A stretch of DNA of 64,000 bases from positions 372,001 to 436,000 of the forward strand of contig NZ_CAJPUX010000002.1 of the NCBI RefSeq assembly GCF_905397285.1. The letters run 5' to 3'. Source of the stretch: Cupriavidus plantarum (GTDB lineage: Bacteria; Pseudomonadota; Gammaproteobacteria; Burkholderiales; Burkholderiaceae). A program made the translations under genes and the position numbers. Below are positions 56,214-64,000 of this stretch, one piece after another; position 1 is the first letter of the stretch, and every line of letters starts with the position of its first letter. The notes beneath the pieces are model-generated. The model searched no databases, had not been told where the DNA came from, and saw nothing but the letters and a program-made list of their open reading frames with translations.

Positions 56214-57080
56214 ATGATCCGACGCAGCCTGCTTTGCATTGCCGCCGCCGTAGCCATGCTGTCCGGCTGCGCCGCCACCACCACGACGAGCGCGGTGCCG
56301 CAGCCGCAGGCGCCGGGGCAGATCGCCGCGGGCAAGGCCGAGGTGTTATGGCTCGGCCAGGCCGCGACGCGCATCACCACGCCGGGCGGCAAGGTGATCG
56401 TCATCGACCCGTGGCTCGTGACGAATCCGAAGACGCCCGCTGCTTACAAGGATCTGGCCGCGCTGGGCAAGGTGGACCTGATCCTCGTCACGCATGCGCA
56501 CAACGACCATCTGGCCGATGCGCCCGCGCTCGCAAAGCGCAATAACGCGCCGATCTGGAATGGTGGCGGCATGGGGCAGGCGCTGGTGTCGCTCGAGATG
56601 GTGCCGCCCGCGCTGGCGCAGCGCTTTGGCAAGAGCGGCACGATCATGCCGTTCGGCCCCAACGGGGTGAAGATCACCGCGGTGCATGCCGAGCATTCGT
56701 CGGAACTCGTGTGGAAGAACCCGGCGACCAACAAGGACGAGACGCACTATGGCGGTGAGCCCGTGGGCTACATCATCGAACTCGAGAACGGGTTCAAGAT
56801 CTGGCACATGGGCGATACCGGCCTGTTCGGCGACATGCGGATGATCGGCGAGCGGTACAAGCCGGATCTCGTGCTCATTCCGATTGGCGGGCATTTCACG
56901 ATGGGGCCGCAGGAAGCTGCGAGCGCCGTGCGCGATCTGATCAAGCCCAGGTATGCGATTCCGATCCACTACCAGACGTTTCCGCTGCTGCGCGGCACGC
57001 CGGCCGAATTCAGTGCGGCGCTTGGCGTGACGGGGACCAGCGTGATCGTGCCGGAGCCGGGGCAGAAGGTGGACTTCTGA
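56214..57080 (+). CDS. MBL-fold metal-dependent hydrolase, lipoprotein (UPF0173-like)
   Basis: 288-residue metallo-beta-lactamase-fold protein. The metal motif is THAHNDHLAD (His-X-His-X-Asp-His), with additional ligands in AEHSSE, WHMGDTGLFGD and IPIHYQTFP, as in UPF0173/UlaG-like hydrolases. Unlike the cytoplasmic 225-residue members, this one starts with a lipobox (LSGC, Cys19) and a Thr/Pro-rich linker, so it should work in the envelope. It is coupled to the next gene by a TGATG overlap. Confidence 0.88.
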   Translation: MIRRSLLCIAAAVAMLSGCAATTTTSAVPQPQAPGQIAAGKAEVLWLGQAATRITTPGGKVIVIDPWLVTNPKTPAAYKDLAALGKVDLILVTHAHNDHLADAPALAKRNNAPIWNGGGMGQALVSLEMVPPALAQRFGKSGTIMPFGPNGVKITAVHAEHSSELVWKNPATNKDETHYGGEPVGYIIELENGFKIWHMGDTGLFGDMRMIGERYKPDLVLIPIGGHFTMGPQEAASAVRDLIKPRYAIPIHYQTFPLLRGTPAEFSAALGVTGTSVIVPEPGQKVDF

Positions 57081-57925
57081 TGAATCTTCAACGACGCTCG
57101 TTATGCGGTGCCGCTGCCGGCATGGGACTCCTGCTCGCGCTCGGTGGCTGCACGGGCGTGTCGCCAGGTGCGGCGTCCGGCGGCGTGTCGGCCACGGGTG
57201 GCGGCGCCCGTGCGGCCGCGGCGGAGTTGACCGGCACGGGCAGGATGCGCGCCGCCATTAACCTCGGTAATCCGATCCTCGCGTCGCGCGGCACGGACGG
57301 CGAGGTGAAGGGCGTGTCGGTAGACCTCGCCCGCGAGGCCGCCCGCCGGCTCGGCGTACCGCTCGAGCTGGTGCCGTTCGCCTCGGCGGGCAACGTCGTG
57401 GACGCCGTGCGCACAGGACAGGTGGACGTGGCGTTCGTCGCCATCGATCCCGTGCGCGGGAAGGACATCGCCTACACCGCGCCGTACGTGATCATCGAAG
57501 GCGCGTACCTCGTGCGCAACGATTCGCCGCTCCGGCGCAATGAGGACGTCGATCGCGCGGGCACGCGCGTGGTGGTGGGCAAGGGCAGCGCGTACGACTT
57601 GTACCTGACGCGCGAGATCAAGGCCGCCACGCTCGTGCGCGCGCCCACGTCGCCAGCGGTAACGGACATGTTCCTGGCGCAGCGGCTCGATGTGGCGGCA
57701 GGCGTCCGACAGCAACTCGAAGCCGACGCCAGGCGCGTGGGGGGCGTACGGATGCTGCCCGGCCGCTTTATGGTGATCGAGCAGGCCATGGGCGTCCCGA
57801 AGGCACACGCCGCCGCGCAGGCCTGGCTCAGCGGCTACATCGAGGAGATGAAGGCGTCGGGGTTCGTCGCGGAGGCATTGCGGCGGCACGGCATCGAAGG
57901 CGCGGGCGTCGCGCCGCAGCGCTGA
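57080..57925 (+). CDS. Family 3 ABC-type solute-binding lipoprotein
   Basis: 281-residue extracellular solute-binding protein of the amino-acid type (SBP family 3). Lipobox ALGGC (Cys24) and a Gly/Ala-rich linker precede the two-lobed domain: GRMRAAINLGNPIL, VKGVSVDLAREAARRLGV, DIAYTAPYVIIEGAYLV and VVVGKGSAYDLYLTREI. ABC permease or ATPase genes are absent, so it may supply a remote transporter or serve as a sensor with the MBL-fold lipoprotein. Confidence 0.88.
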   Translation: MNLQRRSLCGAAAGMGLLLALGGCTGVSPGAASGGVSATGGGARAAAAELTGTGRMRAAINLGNPILASRGTDGEVKGVSVDLAREAARRLGVPLELVPFASAGNVVDAVRTGQVDVAFVAIDPVRGKDIAYTAPYVIIEGAYLVRNDSPLRRNEDVDRAGTRVVVGKGSAYDLYLTREIKAATLVRAPTSPAVTDMFLAQRLDVAAGVRQQLEADARRVGGVRMLPGRFMVIEQAMGVPKAHAAAQAWLSGYIEEMKASGFVAEALRRHGIEGAGVAPQR

Positions 57926-57972
57926 GCGTGCTCGGGCCTCTTTCCGTGGGAGAAGGCGCCGCATTCTTGCCG

Positions 57973-58008
57973 CCGCCGCAAAAAACATTCGCATCGCGGC
58001 GGGTTTTT
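57973..58008 (+). terminator. Intrinsic terminator
   Basis: CCGCCGC (57973-57979) and GCGGCGG (57996-58002) form a 7-bp GC stem with a 16-nt A-rich loop, followed by G and a T5 run (58004-58008). It lies 48 bp after the solute-binding protein gene. Confidence 0.75.
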
Positions 58009-58065
58009 AGGTAGGGCTCGGGCGCCGACAATGGCGCCCATTCGATGGCTTCCCGAGAACCCGAC

Positions 58066-59169
58066 ATGCCCGCAAACTCGCTGTTCCAGCCCATGACACT
58101 GGGCGCCCTCACGCTCCCCAATCGTATCGTCATGCCGCCGATGACGCGGTCTCGGGCGAGTCAGCCGGGGGATGTGCCCAACGCGCTCATGGCCGAGTAT
58201 TACGCCCAGCGCGCGCAGGCTGGGCTCATCGTCAGCGAGGGCACGTGGATCTCGCCGCTGGGGAAGGGCTATGCATGGACTCCAGGCATCCAGGCACCCG
58301 CGCAGATCGAAGGGTGGCGGCTCGTGACCGATGCCGTGCACAAGGCCGGCGGTCGCATCTTCGCGCAGTTGTGGCACGTCGGCAGACTGAGCCACGAGAG
58401 CCTGCTTGGCGGCCAGTCGCCGGTTTCCTCGTCGCCCATCCAGGCCGAGGGCGTCAAGGTGTACGTCGCCGAGGCCGACGGCCGTCCCGGCTTCGTGCAG
58501 GCCGCCATGCCGCGCGCGCTGAGCATCGCGGAAATCGCCGAGGTGGTGGAACAATACCGGCAGGCCGCGCGCAATGCGATGGCCGCCGGATTCGATGGCG
58601 TCGAACTCCACGCCGCCAACGGCTACCTCGTCAACCAGTTCATCGATTCGGAAGCCAACCGCCGCACTGACGCATACGGCGGCTCGCTGTCAAACCGCCT
58701 GCGCTTCCTCGACGAAGTGGCCCGCGCCCTCATCGAAGGCACAGGCGACGCGAGCCGCGTCGGCATTCGGCTCGCGCCGCTGACCACCCTCAACGGCTGC
58801 GTCGACGCGGACCCCGTGACCACATACACCGAAGCCGCGCGCCTGCTTGGCAATATCGGCGTGGGCTATATCCATATCGCGGAAGCCGACTGGGATGACG
58901 CGCCGGACATGCCGCTGGCGTTCAAGCAGCAGCTGCGCGACGTGTATCCCGGCGTGATGATCTACGCGGGCCGCTACACCGCCGAACGCGCGCAGGCCGC
59001 GCTCAGCGAAGGCTGGGCCGACCTGATCGGATTCGGAAGACCCTTCGTCGCCAACCCCGATCTGCCGACGCGACTTCGCAAGGGCGCACCGCTGGCCGAG
59101 CACGACCGCGACACGCTGTTCGGCGGCGACGCCCATGGTCTGACGGACTACCCTGCGCTGGCCGCCTGA
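58066..59169 (+). CDS. Old Yellow Enzyme-family alkene reductase
   Basis: 367-residue FMN-dependent NAD(P)H oxidoreductase, NemA/OYE class, reducing activated alkenes or nitro esters. Motifs: LFQPMTLGALTLPNRIVMPP at the N-terminus, FAQLWHVGRLSH, GVELHAANGYLVNQFIDSEA and a final WADLIGFGRPFVANPDLP phosphate-binding region. ATG 58066 matches the family N-terminus; ATG 58045 is a possible longer start. It appears to be a single gene. Confidence 0.93.
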   Translation: MPANSLFQPMTLGALTLPNRIVMPPMTRSRASQPGDVPNALMAEYYAQRAQAGLIVSEGTWISPLGKGYAWTPGIQAPAQIEGWRLVTDAVHKAGGRIFAQLWHVGRLSHESLLGGQSPVSSSPIQAEGVKVYVAEADGRPGFVQAAMPRALSIAEIAEVVEQYRQAARNAMAAGFDGVELHAANGYLVNQFIDSEANRRTDAYGGSLSNRLRFLDEVARALIEGTGDASRVGIRLAPLTTLNGCVDADPVTTYTEAARLLGNIGVGYIHIAEADWDDAPDMPLAFKQQLRDVYPGVMIYAGRYTAERAQAALSEGWADLIGFGRPFVANPDLPTRLRKGAPLAEHDRDTLFGGDAHGLTDYPALAA

Positions 59170-59195
59170 TATGGCCACCTGACATGGCCACCTAG
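59165..59195. repeat. 13-bp tandem duplication at convergent stops
   Basis: CCTGATATGGCCA (59165-59177) is followed by CCTGACATGGCCA (59178-59190) and a partial CCTAG. The first unit contains the TGA of the reductase gene, and the partial copy supplies the stop of the opposite glycosyltransferase gene (59192-59194). Confidence 0.85.
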
Positions 59196-60676
59196 CGGCG
59201 ATTCACGATCCCCGTCCGCTGCTGCACGCCCCACGTCTGGCGCCGGCCCAGCAGAAGACCGAAGAAATGGAACCAGCCGATCGTGGCACCGCCATGTCGC
59301 ATCAGCTGGAACGTGAAGGGTTCCAGCATCGAGGCGACAAGCGCGCAAACGAGACCCGTGCGACGCGTATCGCCGCTCCAGCGCCGGTACAGATGAATCG
59401 ACCACGCATGGAACGCGAGGTCGACCGCGATCTTGCCGGCGATGACACCCAGCGCCGGCAGCGCGATCGAGAACCGCCCGCCGATGAGAAACGCGATCAG
59501 TAACGCAAACGCGGTCACGCCATAGATGGGCTGCATCGTGTCGAACGCCTTGACGGGCAACATCATCAGCCCGAGCTTGCCGTAACGCCGATTGCCCGTC
59601 ATTTCGCGATACCAGTACTGGGTTTGCAGGAAACCCGCAAACCAGCGGCGCCGCTGTCGCAGAAAGGCGCCCAGCGTGCCCGGCGCATCCGTCGTGGCCC
59701 GCGCTTCGCCAACCACCCGCACGTCCCACTCACACCCGCGCATCGCCGCATGGCGGCGCAGACGGTGAATCAGCTCGTAGTCCTCGACCAGGCACTTGGG
59801 ATCGAAGCCCCCGACTTCCATCACCGCATCGCGCCGGTAGCACGCGAACGCACCGGACACCAGCAGCAGTCCATCGGCCTGCGCCCACGCAAAGCGCGAC
59901 ACGAAGTTGCGGATGTACTCGTACGTCTGAAACCACTGGAAGAAGCGGCCTCCCGCCGTGCGCGCGCAGACCGGGGTGAGCAGGCCGGTGGCGGCAACGA
60001 GCCGTGAAGAACGCGCGAAAGCGCGCGTCATCGCCTCGCAGGCATCGGCATCCAGCAGCGTATCGGCATCCACGGTCATGAAGGTCTCGCTGCGCAACTC
60101 GACCAGCGCCGCATTCAGCGCGGAGGCCTTGCCGCCGTGCGGCAGCCGCAGCCAGCGCAGCGCCGGGTAGCGCGAGGACGGCGCGCTGATCTCGCCTTCC
60201 CCGGGTGGTACCAGTCCGTAGCGCGACGTCAGCAGCGCCGCGGTGCCGTCGGTCGAGCCATCGTCGGCGATGACGATCTCGTCGGGCACGCGTGTCTGGC
60301 CGAACAGCGCATGCAGCGTAATGGGCAATGCATCGGCCTCGTTGCGCGCGGCGACGATCACCGCAAGCGAACGCGGCTTGAGCACACTGTGCTGGAGATC
60401 CTGCCGCGCGGGCCAGCGCAACGCGCGCGCCTGCCACGCGACGAACGCGAGCAACAGGGTGTCGTAGCCGACGTACGCCATGCCGACCGACCACGCGGCC
60501 ATGCCGTCCAGATAGAACGCCCGCGCGAACAGCAGGCCCCACACCGCGAACACGACGCCATGGATCGCGAAACTGGTCCAGGGCGTGCGCGGCGGCGCGA
60601 TGCGCGAGGAAGAGTGCGCGAGCGCCAGATCGAGGGCGTATTTGCGGGAGTAATCGTTGAGTTCGACGTGCAGCAT
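59192..60676 (-). CDS. Membrane glycosyltransferase family 2 (processive type)
   Basis: 494-residue inner-membrane polysaccharide synthase-like enzyme. Two N-terminal helices (about 35-82) precede the GT-A domain: Asp138-Asp139 (IVIADDGSTDGT), Asp203-X-Asp205 (TVDADTLLD), Glu298-Asp299 (CLVEDYELIHRLRR) and the product-binding QRRRW (341-345). Three to four C-terminal helices follow. This set is diagnostic of processive beta-glycosyltransferases such as cellulose or poly-N-acetylglucosamine synthases; the sugar is unknown. AGGAGTATCA precedes ATG 60676. The large upstream frame is a shadow of the cytochrome gene. Confidence 0.92.
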   Translation of the reverse strand: MLHVELNDYSRKYALDLALAHSSSRIAPPRTPWTSFAIHGVVFAVWGLLFARAFYLDGMAAWSVGMAYVGYDTLLLAFVAWQARALRWPARQDLQHSVLKPRSLAVIVAARNEADALPITLHALFGQTRVPDEIVIADDGSTDGTAALLTSRYGLVPPGEGEISAPSSRYPALRWLRLPHGGKASALNAALVELRSETFMTVDADTLLDADACEAMTRAFARSSRLVAATGLLTPVCARTAGGRFFQWFQTYEYIRNFVSRFAWAQADGLLLVSGAFACYRRDAVMEVGGFDPKCLVEDYELIHRLRRHAAMRGCEWDVRVVGEARATTDAPGTLGAFLRQRRRWFAGFLQTQYWYREMTGNRRYGKLGLMMLPVKAFDTMQPIYGVTAFALLIAFLIGGRFSIALPALGVIAGKIAVDLAFHAWSIHLYRRWSGDTRRTGLVCALVASMLEPFTFQLMRHGGATIGWFHFFGLLLGRRQTWGVQQRTGIVNRR

Positions 60677-60690
60677 CGGGTGATACTCCT

Positions 60691-61320
60691 TCACGGCAAC
60701 ATCCGGGACAGGACGGGGTGCCTGTCGATCCATTGGTGCTTGAGCGCGCCGAGTACGTGCAACCCCAGCAGCGCGTACAGCGCATAGCCGCACGCGGCGT
60801 GGAACGTGCCGAGCCACGTGTGCAGCGATTCCCTGAGGTCCGGCGCGAGCTGCATGATCGGACCGATGCGCGGCCACGGTACGAGGCCGAACAGGGGCAT
60901 CGGATGCGAGGCCGCCGCGACCCACGCGGAGTCGTGCATCCAGCCGGACAGGGGCAGCAGGAAGATCAGCGCGTAGAGCCCCATATGCACGCCGTGCGCG
61001 AGCACGCGCTCCCATCCGCGCATGGCGTTGGGCAGCGGCGGCGGCCGATGGGTGACGCGCCAGACCAGGCGCACGATCGACAGCGCCAGCACGGTGATGC
61101 CGATCGACTTGTGCGTATCGATGAGCAGCCGCAGGACGTCGCCGGAAACCGCGTCTTCCGGCAGCCGCGACATCGTCAGGCCGAGCACCACGTTGGCGAT
61201 CATCAGCAGCGCGACGGCCCAGTGCAGCAGGATGGCGGCAAGGGTGTACTGGGTGGCCGCGTCGTGCGGCAACGGCAGAGAGGAGGGGGCGGTCTGGACG
61301 GAGTGGGAAGAGCGGGTCAT
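60691..61320 (-). CDS. Cytochrome b561 family protein
   Basis: 209-residue four-helix di-haem membrane protein. Haem-ligand His residues lie in AAILLHWAVALLMIAN, LIDTHKSIG, LAHGVHMGLYALIF and YALLGLHVLGALKHQWID. It moves electrons between quinol and periplasmic acceptors. ATG 61320 is preferred over 61347. It is 14 bp upstream of the glycosyltransferase gene on the same strand, forming a two-gene operon with no obvious biochemical link. Confidence 0.92.
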   Translation of the reverse strand: MTRSSHSVQTAPSSLPLPHDAATQYTLAAILLHWAVALLMIANVVLGLTMSRLPEDAVSGDVLRLLIDTHKSIGITVLALSIVRLVWRVTHRPPPLPNAMRGWERVLAHGVHMGLYALIFLLPLSGWMHDSAWVAAASHPMPLFGLVPWPRIGPIMQLAPDLRESLHTWLGTFHAACGYALYALLGLHVLGALKHQWIDRHPVLSRMLP

Positions 61321-61611
61321 GGCGCGGATTGAAAAAAGGGAACACATGTCCGCATAACGCCCGGTGCACGATGCTTATTCCACCGCGATGACAGAAATGC
61401 GGAGAGAATTCGGCGGGATAAGGCGCGCCGTGCGAACGCGAAAGAACGTCGCCATTTTTCTTGCGAAGCGATGGAATAATTCGCGCTCGACGGCTGTTTT
61501 GGATATGGCCGTAGCGCATCGGCGCGCCACGGTGACCTCGCGGCGCGCGGTGCTTTGACCTGCGCGGCGGCGTGCTATGCTGCGCGCGAATGAAGCGGGG
61601 GAACGACGTCG

Positions 61612-62193
61612 ATGACCGGTGCACAATTACCGGACATGCTGCCAGGGATGCTGCCGAGGCTATGGGCCTTTGCGCTGCGGCTGACCGGGGACAAGCATGA
61701 CGCGGAAGACCTGGTGCAGCGCGCCTGCGTCCGCGCGCTCGAACGCGCGGATCAGTTGCAGCCTGGAACGGCCGCGCTGAGCTGGATGTTTTCGATCGTC
61801 CATAGCGTATGGATCAACGAGCTGCGCGCGCGCACGGTACGGAGCCGCGCGAGCATGGAATGGGATGACCAGTTCGTCGAGAACGTGGCCGATCCGGCCG
61901 GCCGGACCCCGGAGGAACAGTTGATGCACGGGCAGATCATCGACGCGTTCAAGCGCCTGCCCGAAGCCCAGCGCGCAGTGATGCTGCTCGTCGCGGTGGA
62001 AGGCCTCAGTTATCAGGAAACGGCGGAGGCGATCGGCGTGCCGATCGGCACGGTCATGAGCCGCCTGTCGCGCGCGCGGCAGGCGATTGGCGCGCGCTTT
62101 GGTGGCAATGCGGGCGGGAATGCGGGCAGGCAGGGGTCCGCCTCCGCCTCCGCTGCAAGCAGCGCGGACAACGGCAGGGGGTCGATCGCATGA
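61612..62193 (+). CDS. RNA polymerase sigma factor, ECF subfamily
   Basis: 193-residue extracytoplasmic-function sigma factor. Region 2 is MLPRLWAFALRLTGDKHDAE and DLVQRACVRALERADQ, with SIVHSVWINELRAR as the -10 recognition helix. Region 4 HTH is LSYQETAEAIGVPIGTVMSR. A Gly/Ala/Ser-rich tail follows. It overlaps the anti-sigma gene by 4 bp (ATGA), the classic pair arrangement. Confidence 0.93.
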   Translation: MTGAQLPDMLPGMLPRLWAFALRLTGDKHDAEDLVQRACVRALERADQLQPGTAALSWMFSIVHSVWINELRARTVRSRASMEWDDQFVENVADPAGRTPEEQLMHGQIIDAFKRLPEAQRAVMLLVAVEGLSYQETAEAIGVPIGTVMSRLSRARQAIGARFGGNAGGNAGRQGSASASAASSADNGRGSIA

Positions 62194-63122
62194 CTATCGA
62201 CGAAACGTTGCTGATGGCCTACGCCGACGGAGAACTGCCACCCGCGCAGCGCGCCGAGGTGGAGGCGCTCGTGGCCCGTGACCCGGAAGCCGCCGCGCTG
62301 CTCGCGCTGTTCGAGGCGTCTAAGCTCGACTATGCCGGCGCGTTTGCCACGCAGGATTTGCCGCCGGTGCCGGAGTCGCTGACGCGCGGCGTGGAGGGGC
62401 TCGTTCTTGCCCATGGGGCGCGTCGGGCGCAGCAGGAAGCCGCAGGCGCCGAAGGTAGCAATGTCCGCAGTCTCGATGCCGAGCGGCAGAAGCGCCGCGG
62501 CGTGCCGGTGTGGCTCGCGGCGGCATGCATGGCCGGCGCATTCGGCGCGGGCCTCGTGATTCGCGGCGGCTTGCCCGGCAGTGGCGCGGGGGGGGCGGGA
62601 TCGGCACCGGCGACGGTGGCCGGCAGCGCAAGCGCGCCCACGGTACCCGGCACCGCCCCGATCACCATGGCGAGCACGACGTTCGCGCCGTGGATCAAGG
62701 CCGCGATGGAATACCAGCAGCTTTACACGCGCGACAGCGTGGCCTACATGCCCGACGTCGACGCTCGGCACTTGACGCGCTTCATCGACGATGCGCGCGA
62801 CAAGGACAAGCTCGACATCGACGTGCCCGATCTCAGCAAGGCGGGCCTCGAACTCAAGTCCGTCGCGCGCCTGAAGTTCCGCGGCAAGGCGCTCGTGCAA
62901 CTGGTCTATCTGCCGAAGGAAGGCCCGCCGATCTCGCTGTGCGTGCTGGCCGAGCCGAAGGACGATCAGGCCGTGACCGCGAACCGTGTCGATGCAATGC
63001 ATGTCGTGACATGGAGACAAGCAAAGCTCGGCTACGTGTTACTAGGCAATACCGAAGGCCTCGACCTCGAGTCCATCGGCAAGCAGATCGCGGCGAAGGA
63101 CTATCCCAGGCTGTCGATATGA
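62190..63122 (+). CDS. Membrane anti-sigma factor
   Basis: 310-residue partner of the ECF factor. The cytoplasmic N-terminus has the anti-sigma pattern LLMAYADGELPPAQRAEVEA (8-27). A single membrane helix lies at about 105-124, followed by a Gly/Ala-rich linker and a periplasmic domain of about 170 residues that is probably the sensor. The zinc-binding HX3CX2C motif is absent. It should release the sigma factor on envelope stress; the signal is unknown. Confidence 0.9.
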   Translation: MTIDETLLMAYADGELPPAQRAEVEALVARDPEAAALLALFEASKLDYAGAFATQDLPPVPESLTRGVEGLVLAHGARRAQQEAAGAEGSNVRSLDAERQKRRGVPVWLAAACMAGAFGAGLVIRGGLPGSGAGGAGSAPATVAGSASAPTVPGTAPITMASTTFAPWIKAAMEYQQLYTRDSVAYMPDVDARHLTRFIDDARDKDKLDIDVPDLSKAGLELKSVARLKFRGKALVQLVYLPKEGPPISLCVLAEPKDDQAVTANRVDAMHVVTWRQAKLGYVLLGNTEGLDLESIGKQIAAKDYPRLSI

Positions 63123-63131
63123 ATCGGAGTA

Positions 63132-63178
63132 GGGGGTGAGAGCTGGGGGTGAGCCTAGGGATTTCACCTAGCACCCCC
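63132..63178 (+). terminator. Hairpin after the sigma/anti-sigma operon
   Basis: GGGGGTG (63145-63151) pairs with CACCCCC (63172-63178), and CTAGG (63155-63159) pairs with CCTAG (63167-63171), leaving a 3-nt bulge and a 7-nt loop. GGGGGTGAG is also duplicated at 63132 and 63145. No T-run follows, so termination efficiency is uncertain. Confidence 0.6.
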
Positions 63179-63328
63179 GCTCCTGAACCCAATAGATCAC
63201 AACGTGATACACGTTGAAAGCTGGCCGCAAGTTGCCAGAAAGGCGATTGGAAGAACGGACTTGTAGATTCCTGTGACCCCCGCATAACGCCATTGCAAGG
63301 TGCCGGGGATTTTCACGCAGGAGACCCG

Positions 63329-63850
63329 ATGAGCAGTCCTCCCACTTCCGCTTCGTCCCCCCATACAACTTCCCCTCGTTTCAAGAAGGACTACTACGGC
63401 GGCGCCCTCATGGTGATCGTCGGCCTGGCCGCGGTGTACGCCGGCCTGCAGTACCACACGGGCACATTGCGCCAGATGGGACCGGGTTTCTTTCCGGTAT
63501 CCGTGGGCGCGCTGCTCGCCTTCGTCGGCGTGCTGATCGCCATGTCCGCGCGCAACGACAGGACGCCCGCGGATGCCCCGCAGGCCGGCGGCCACGGTCA
63601 CGCGCACGGCGCGCCCGATCTGCGCGGCACGGTCTGCATCGTGCTCGGCACGCTCGCGTTCCTGCTGCTGGGCAAGTACGGCGGCATGATTCCCGCGACA
63701 TTCGCCATCGTTTTCATCTCTGCGCTCGGTGACCGTAGCAACTCCATCAGGCAGGCCTTCGTACTCGCGATCGCGATGTGCGTGGTCGCGGCGGTGGTGT
63801 TCTGGTGGGCCCTCCAATTGCAGCTGCCGTTGTTCACCTGGGGAGGCTGA
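63329..63850 (+). CDS. tctB: Tripartite tricarboxylate transporter small membrane subunit
   Basis: 173-residue TctB-type protein with four predicted membrane helices: YYGGALMVIVGLAAVYAGLQ, a second at about 53-73, and two near the C-terminus. QMGPGFFPVSVGALLAFVGV is the family signature. The N-terminus has a Ser/Thr/Pro stretch and the central loop is His/Gly-rich (GGHGHAHG). ATG 63329 follows CAGGAGACC. It pairs with TctA to move carboxylates captured by Bug/TctC receptors. No receptor gene immediately precedes it. Confidence 0.92.
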   Translation: MSSPPTSASSPHTTSPRFKKDYYGGALMVIVGLAAVYAGLQYHTGTLRQMGPGFFPVSVGALLAFVGVLIAMSARNDRTPADAPQAGGHGHAHGAPDLRGTVCIVLGTLAFLLLGKYGGMIPATFAIVFISALGDRSNSIRQAFVLAIAMCVVAAVVFWWALQLQLPLFTWGG

Positions 63851-63855
63851 CCGCC

Positions 63856-64000
63856 ATGGTTTCCAGTGCATTGCATGATTTGTGGTTCGGGTTCGGCGTG
63901 GCCTTCCAGGGCTCGAACCTGATGTGGTCCTTCTTCGGCGTGCTCGTCGGCAACCTGATCGGGGTGCTGCCCGGCATGGGCGCGTTGTCCGCGATCTCGA
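63856..64000 (+). CDS. tctA: Tripartite tricarboxylate transporter large subunit (partial)
   Basis: First 48 codons of a TctA-type permease, cut by the window end. The N-terminal helix VALFQ-like segment (FGFGVAFQGSNLMWSFFGVL) and the following GNLIGVLPGMGALSAIS signature are characteristic. The start ATG 63856 lies 5 bp after tctB. The complete protein should be about 500 residues with about 12 helices. Confidence 0.9.
   Translation, partial: MVSSALHDLWFGFGVAFQGSNLMWSFFGVLVGNLIGVLPGMGALSAIS

Noticed and set aside
61555..61581. Sigma-70 promoter TTGACC/TATGCT before the ECF gene
   Set aside because: The spacing between elements is only 15 bp, shorter than normal, so the match is not convincing.
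60677..61624. N-terminal extension of the glycosyltransferase frame
   Set aside because: It overlaps the cytochrome b561 gene out of frame; ATG 60676 has a good ribosome site and a normal family N-terminus.

Overview
The window is high-GC, densely packed DNA with short intergenic gaps and no rRNA, tRNA, phage, insertion sequence or CRISPR array that I could recognise. The gene content points to a free-living betaproteobacterium of the Burkholderiales, most likely Cupriavidus or a close relative (Bordetella/Achromobacter are alternatives). The main reasons are many TctC-like 'Bug' solute receptors, tricarballylate genes tcuAB, many LysR/IclR regulators, and a collagen-like lipoprotein. The genus is an inference.

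Layout. 0-4.4 kb: a chemotaxis receptor, an MFS transporter followed by a five-copy 11-bp tandem repeat, a DUF3820 protein, and a more A/T-rich islet with an XRE regulator and a DUF6941 protein. 4.5-11 kb: an IclR regulator divergent from a catabolic cluster (Bug, RraA-like protein, D-2-hydroxyacid dehydrogenase, cyclase-family hydrolase, Bug), closed by an AraC regulator. 11-18.7 kb: an alpha/beta-hydrolase remnant, a LysR regulator divergent from an M20 peptidase lipoprotein, a His-rich PadR/ferric-siderophore reductase pair, a small lipoprotein, an AlaC-like aminotransferase and a collagen-like lipoprotein. 18.9-26 kb: a diguanylate cyclase, then Bug, LysR, MmgE/PrpD and an ADP-forming acyl-CoA synthetase.

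26-38 kb is the most striking part. LysR, Bug, a GalB-like 4-oxalomesaconate hydratase, a GalC-like 4-carboxy-4-hydroxy-2-oxoadipate aldolase, LysR, tcuA, tcuB, a class II aldolase, Bug, a LigI-like 2-pyrone-4,6-dicarboxylate hydrolase, Bug and a D-2-hydroxyacid dehydrogenase lie almost all on one strand. This looks like an uptake and degradation island for tricarboxylates and aromatic-derived polycarboxylates. It has the lower pathway but no ring-cleavage enzyme.

38-50 kb: a stand-alone receiver protein, an HD-domain protein divergent from a GlxA-type regulator across a perfect palindrome, a CGNR regulator, and an RND-MFP-OMF efflux operon divergent from a two-component system. 50-56 kb: an SDR divergent from an acyl-CoA ligase/IclR pair, then an IclR gene next to a hydrolase/NTF2-like/Bug operon preceded by a large palindrome. 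56-64 kb: an MBL-fold lipoprotein with a family 3 solute-binding lipoprotein, an Old Yellow Enzyme, a cytochrome b561/glycosyltransferase operon, an ECF sigma/anti-sigma pair, and the start of a tctB-tctA operon cut by the window end.

Seven Bug receptors occur here but only one TctB/TctA pair, at the right edge. Most receptors must therefore either share membrane subunits or have some other role such as signalling. Functional names come from reading motifs and neighbours; no database search was possible.
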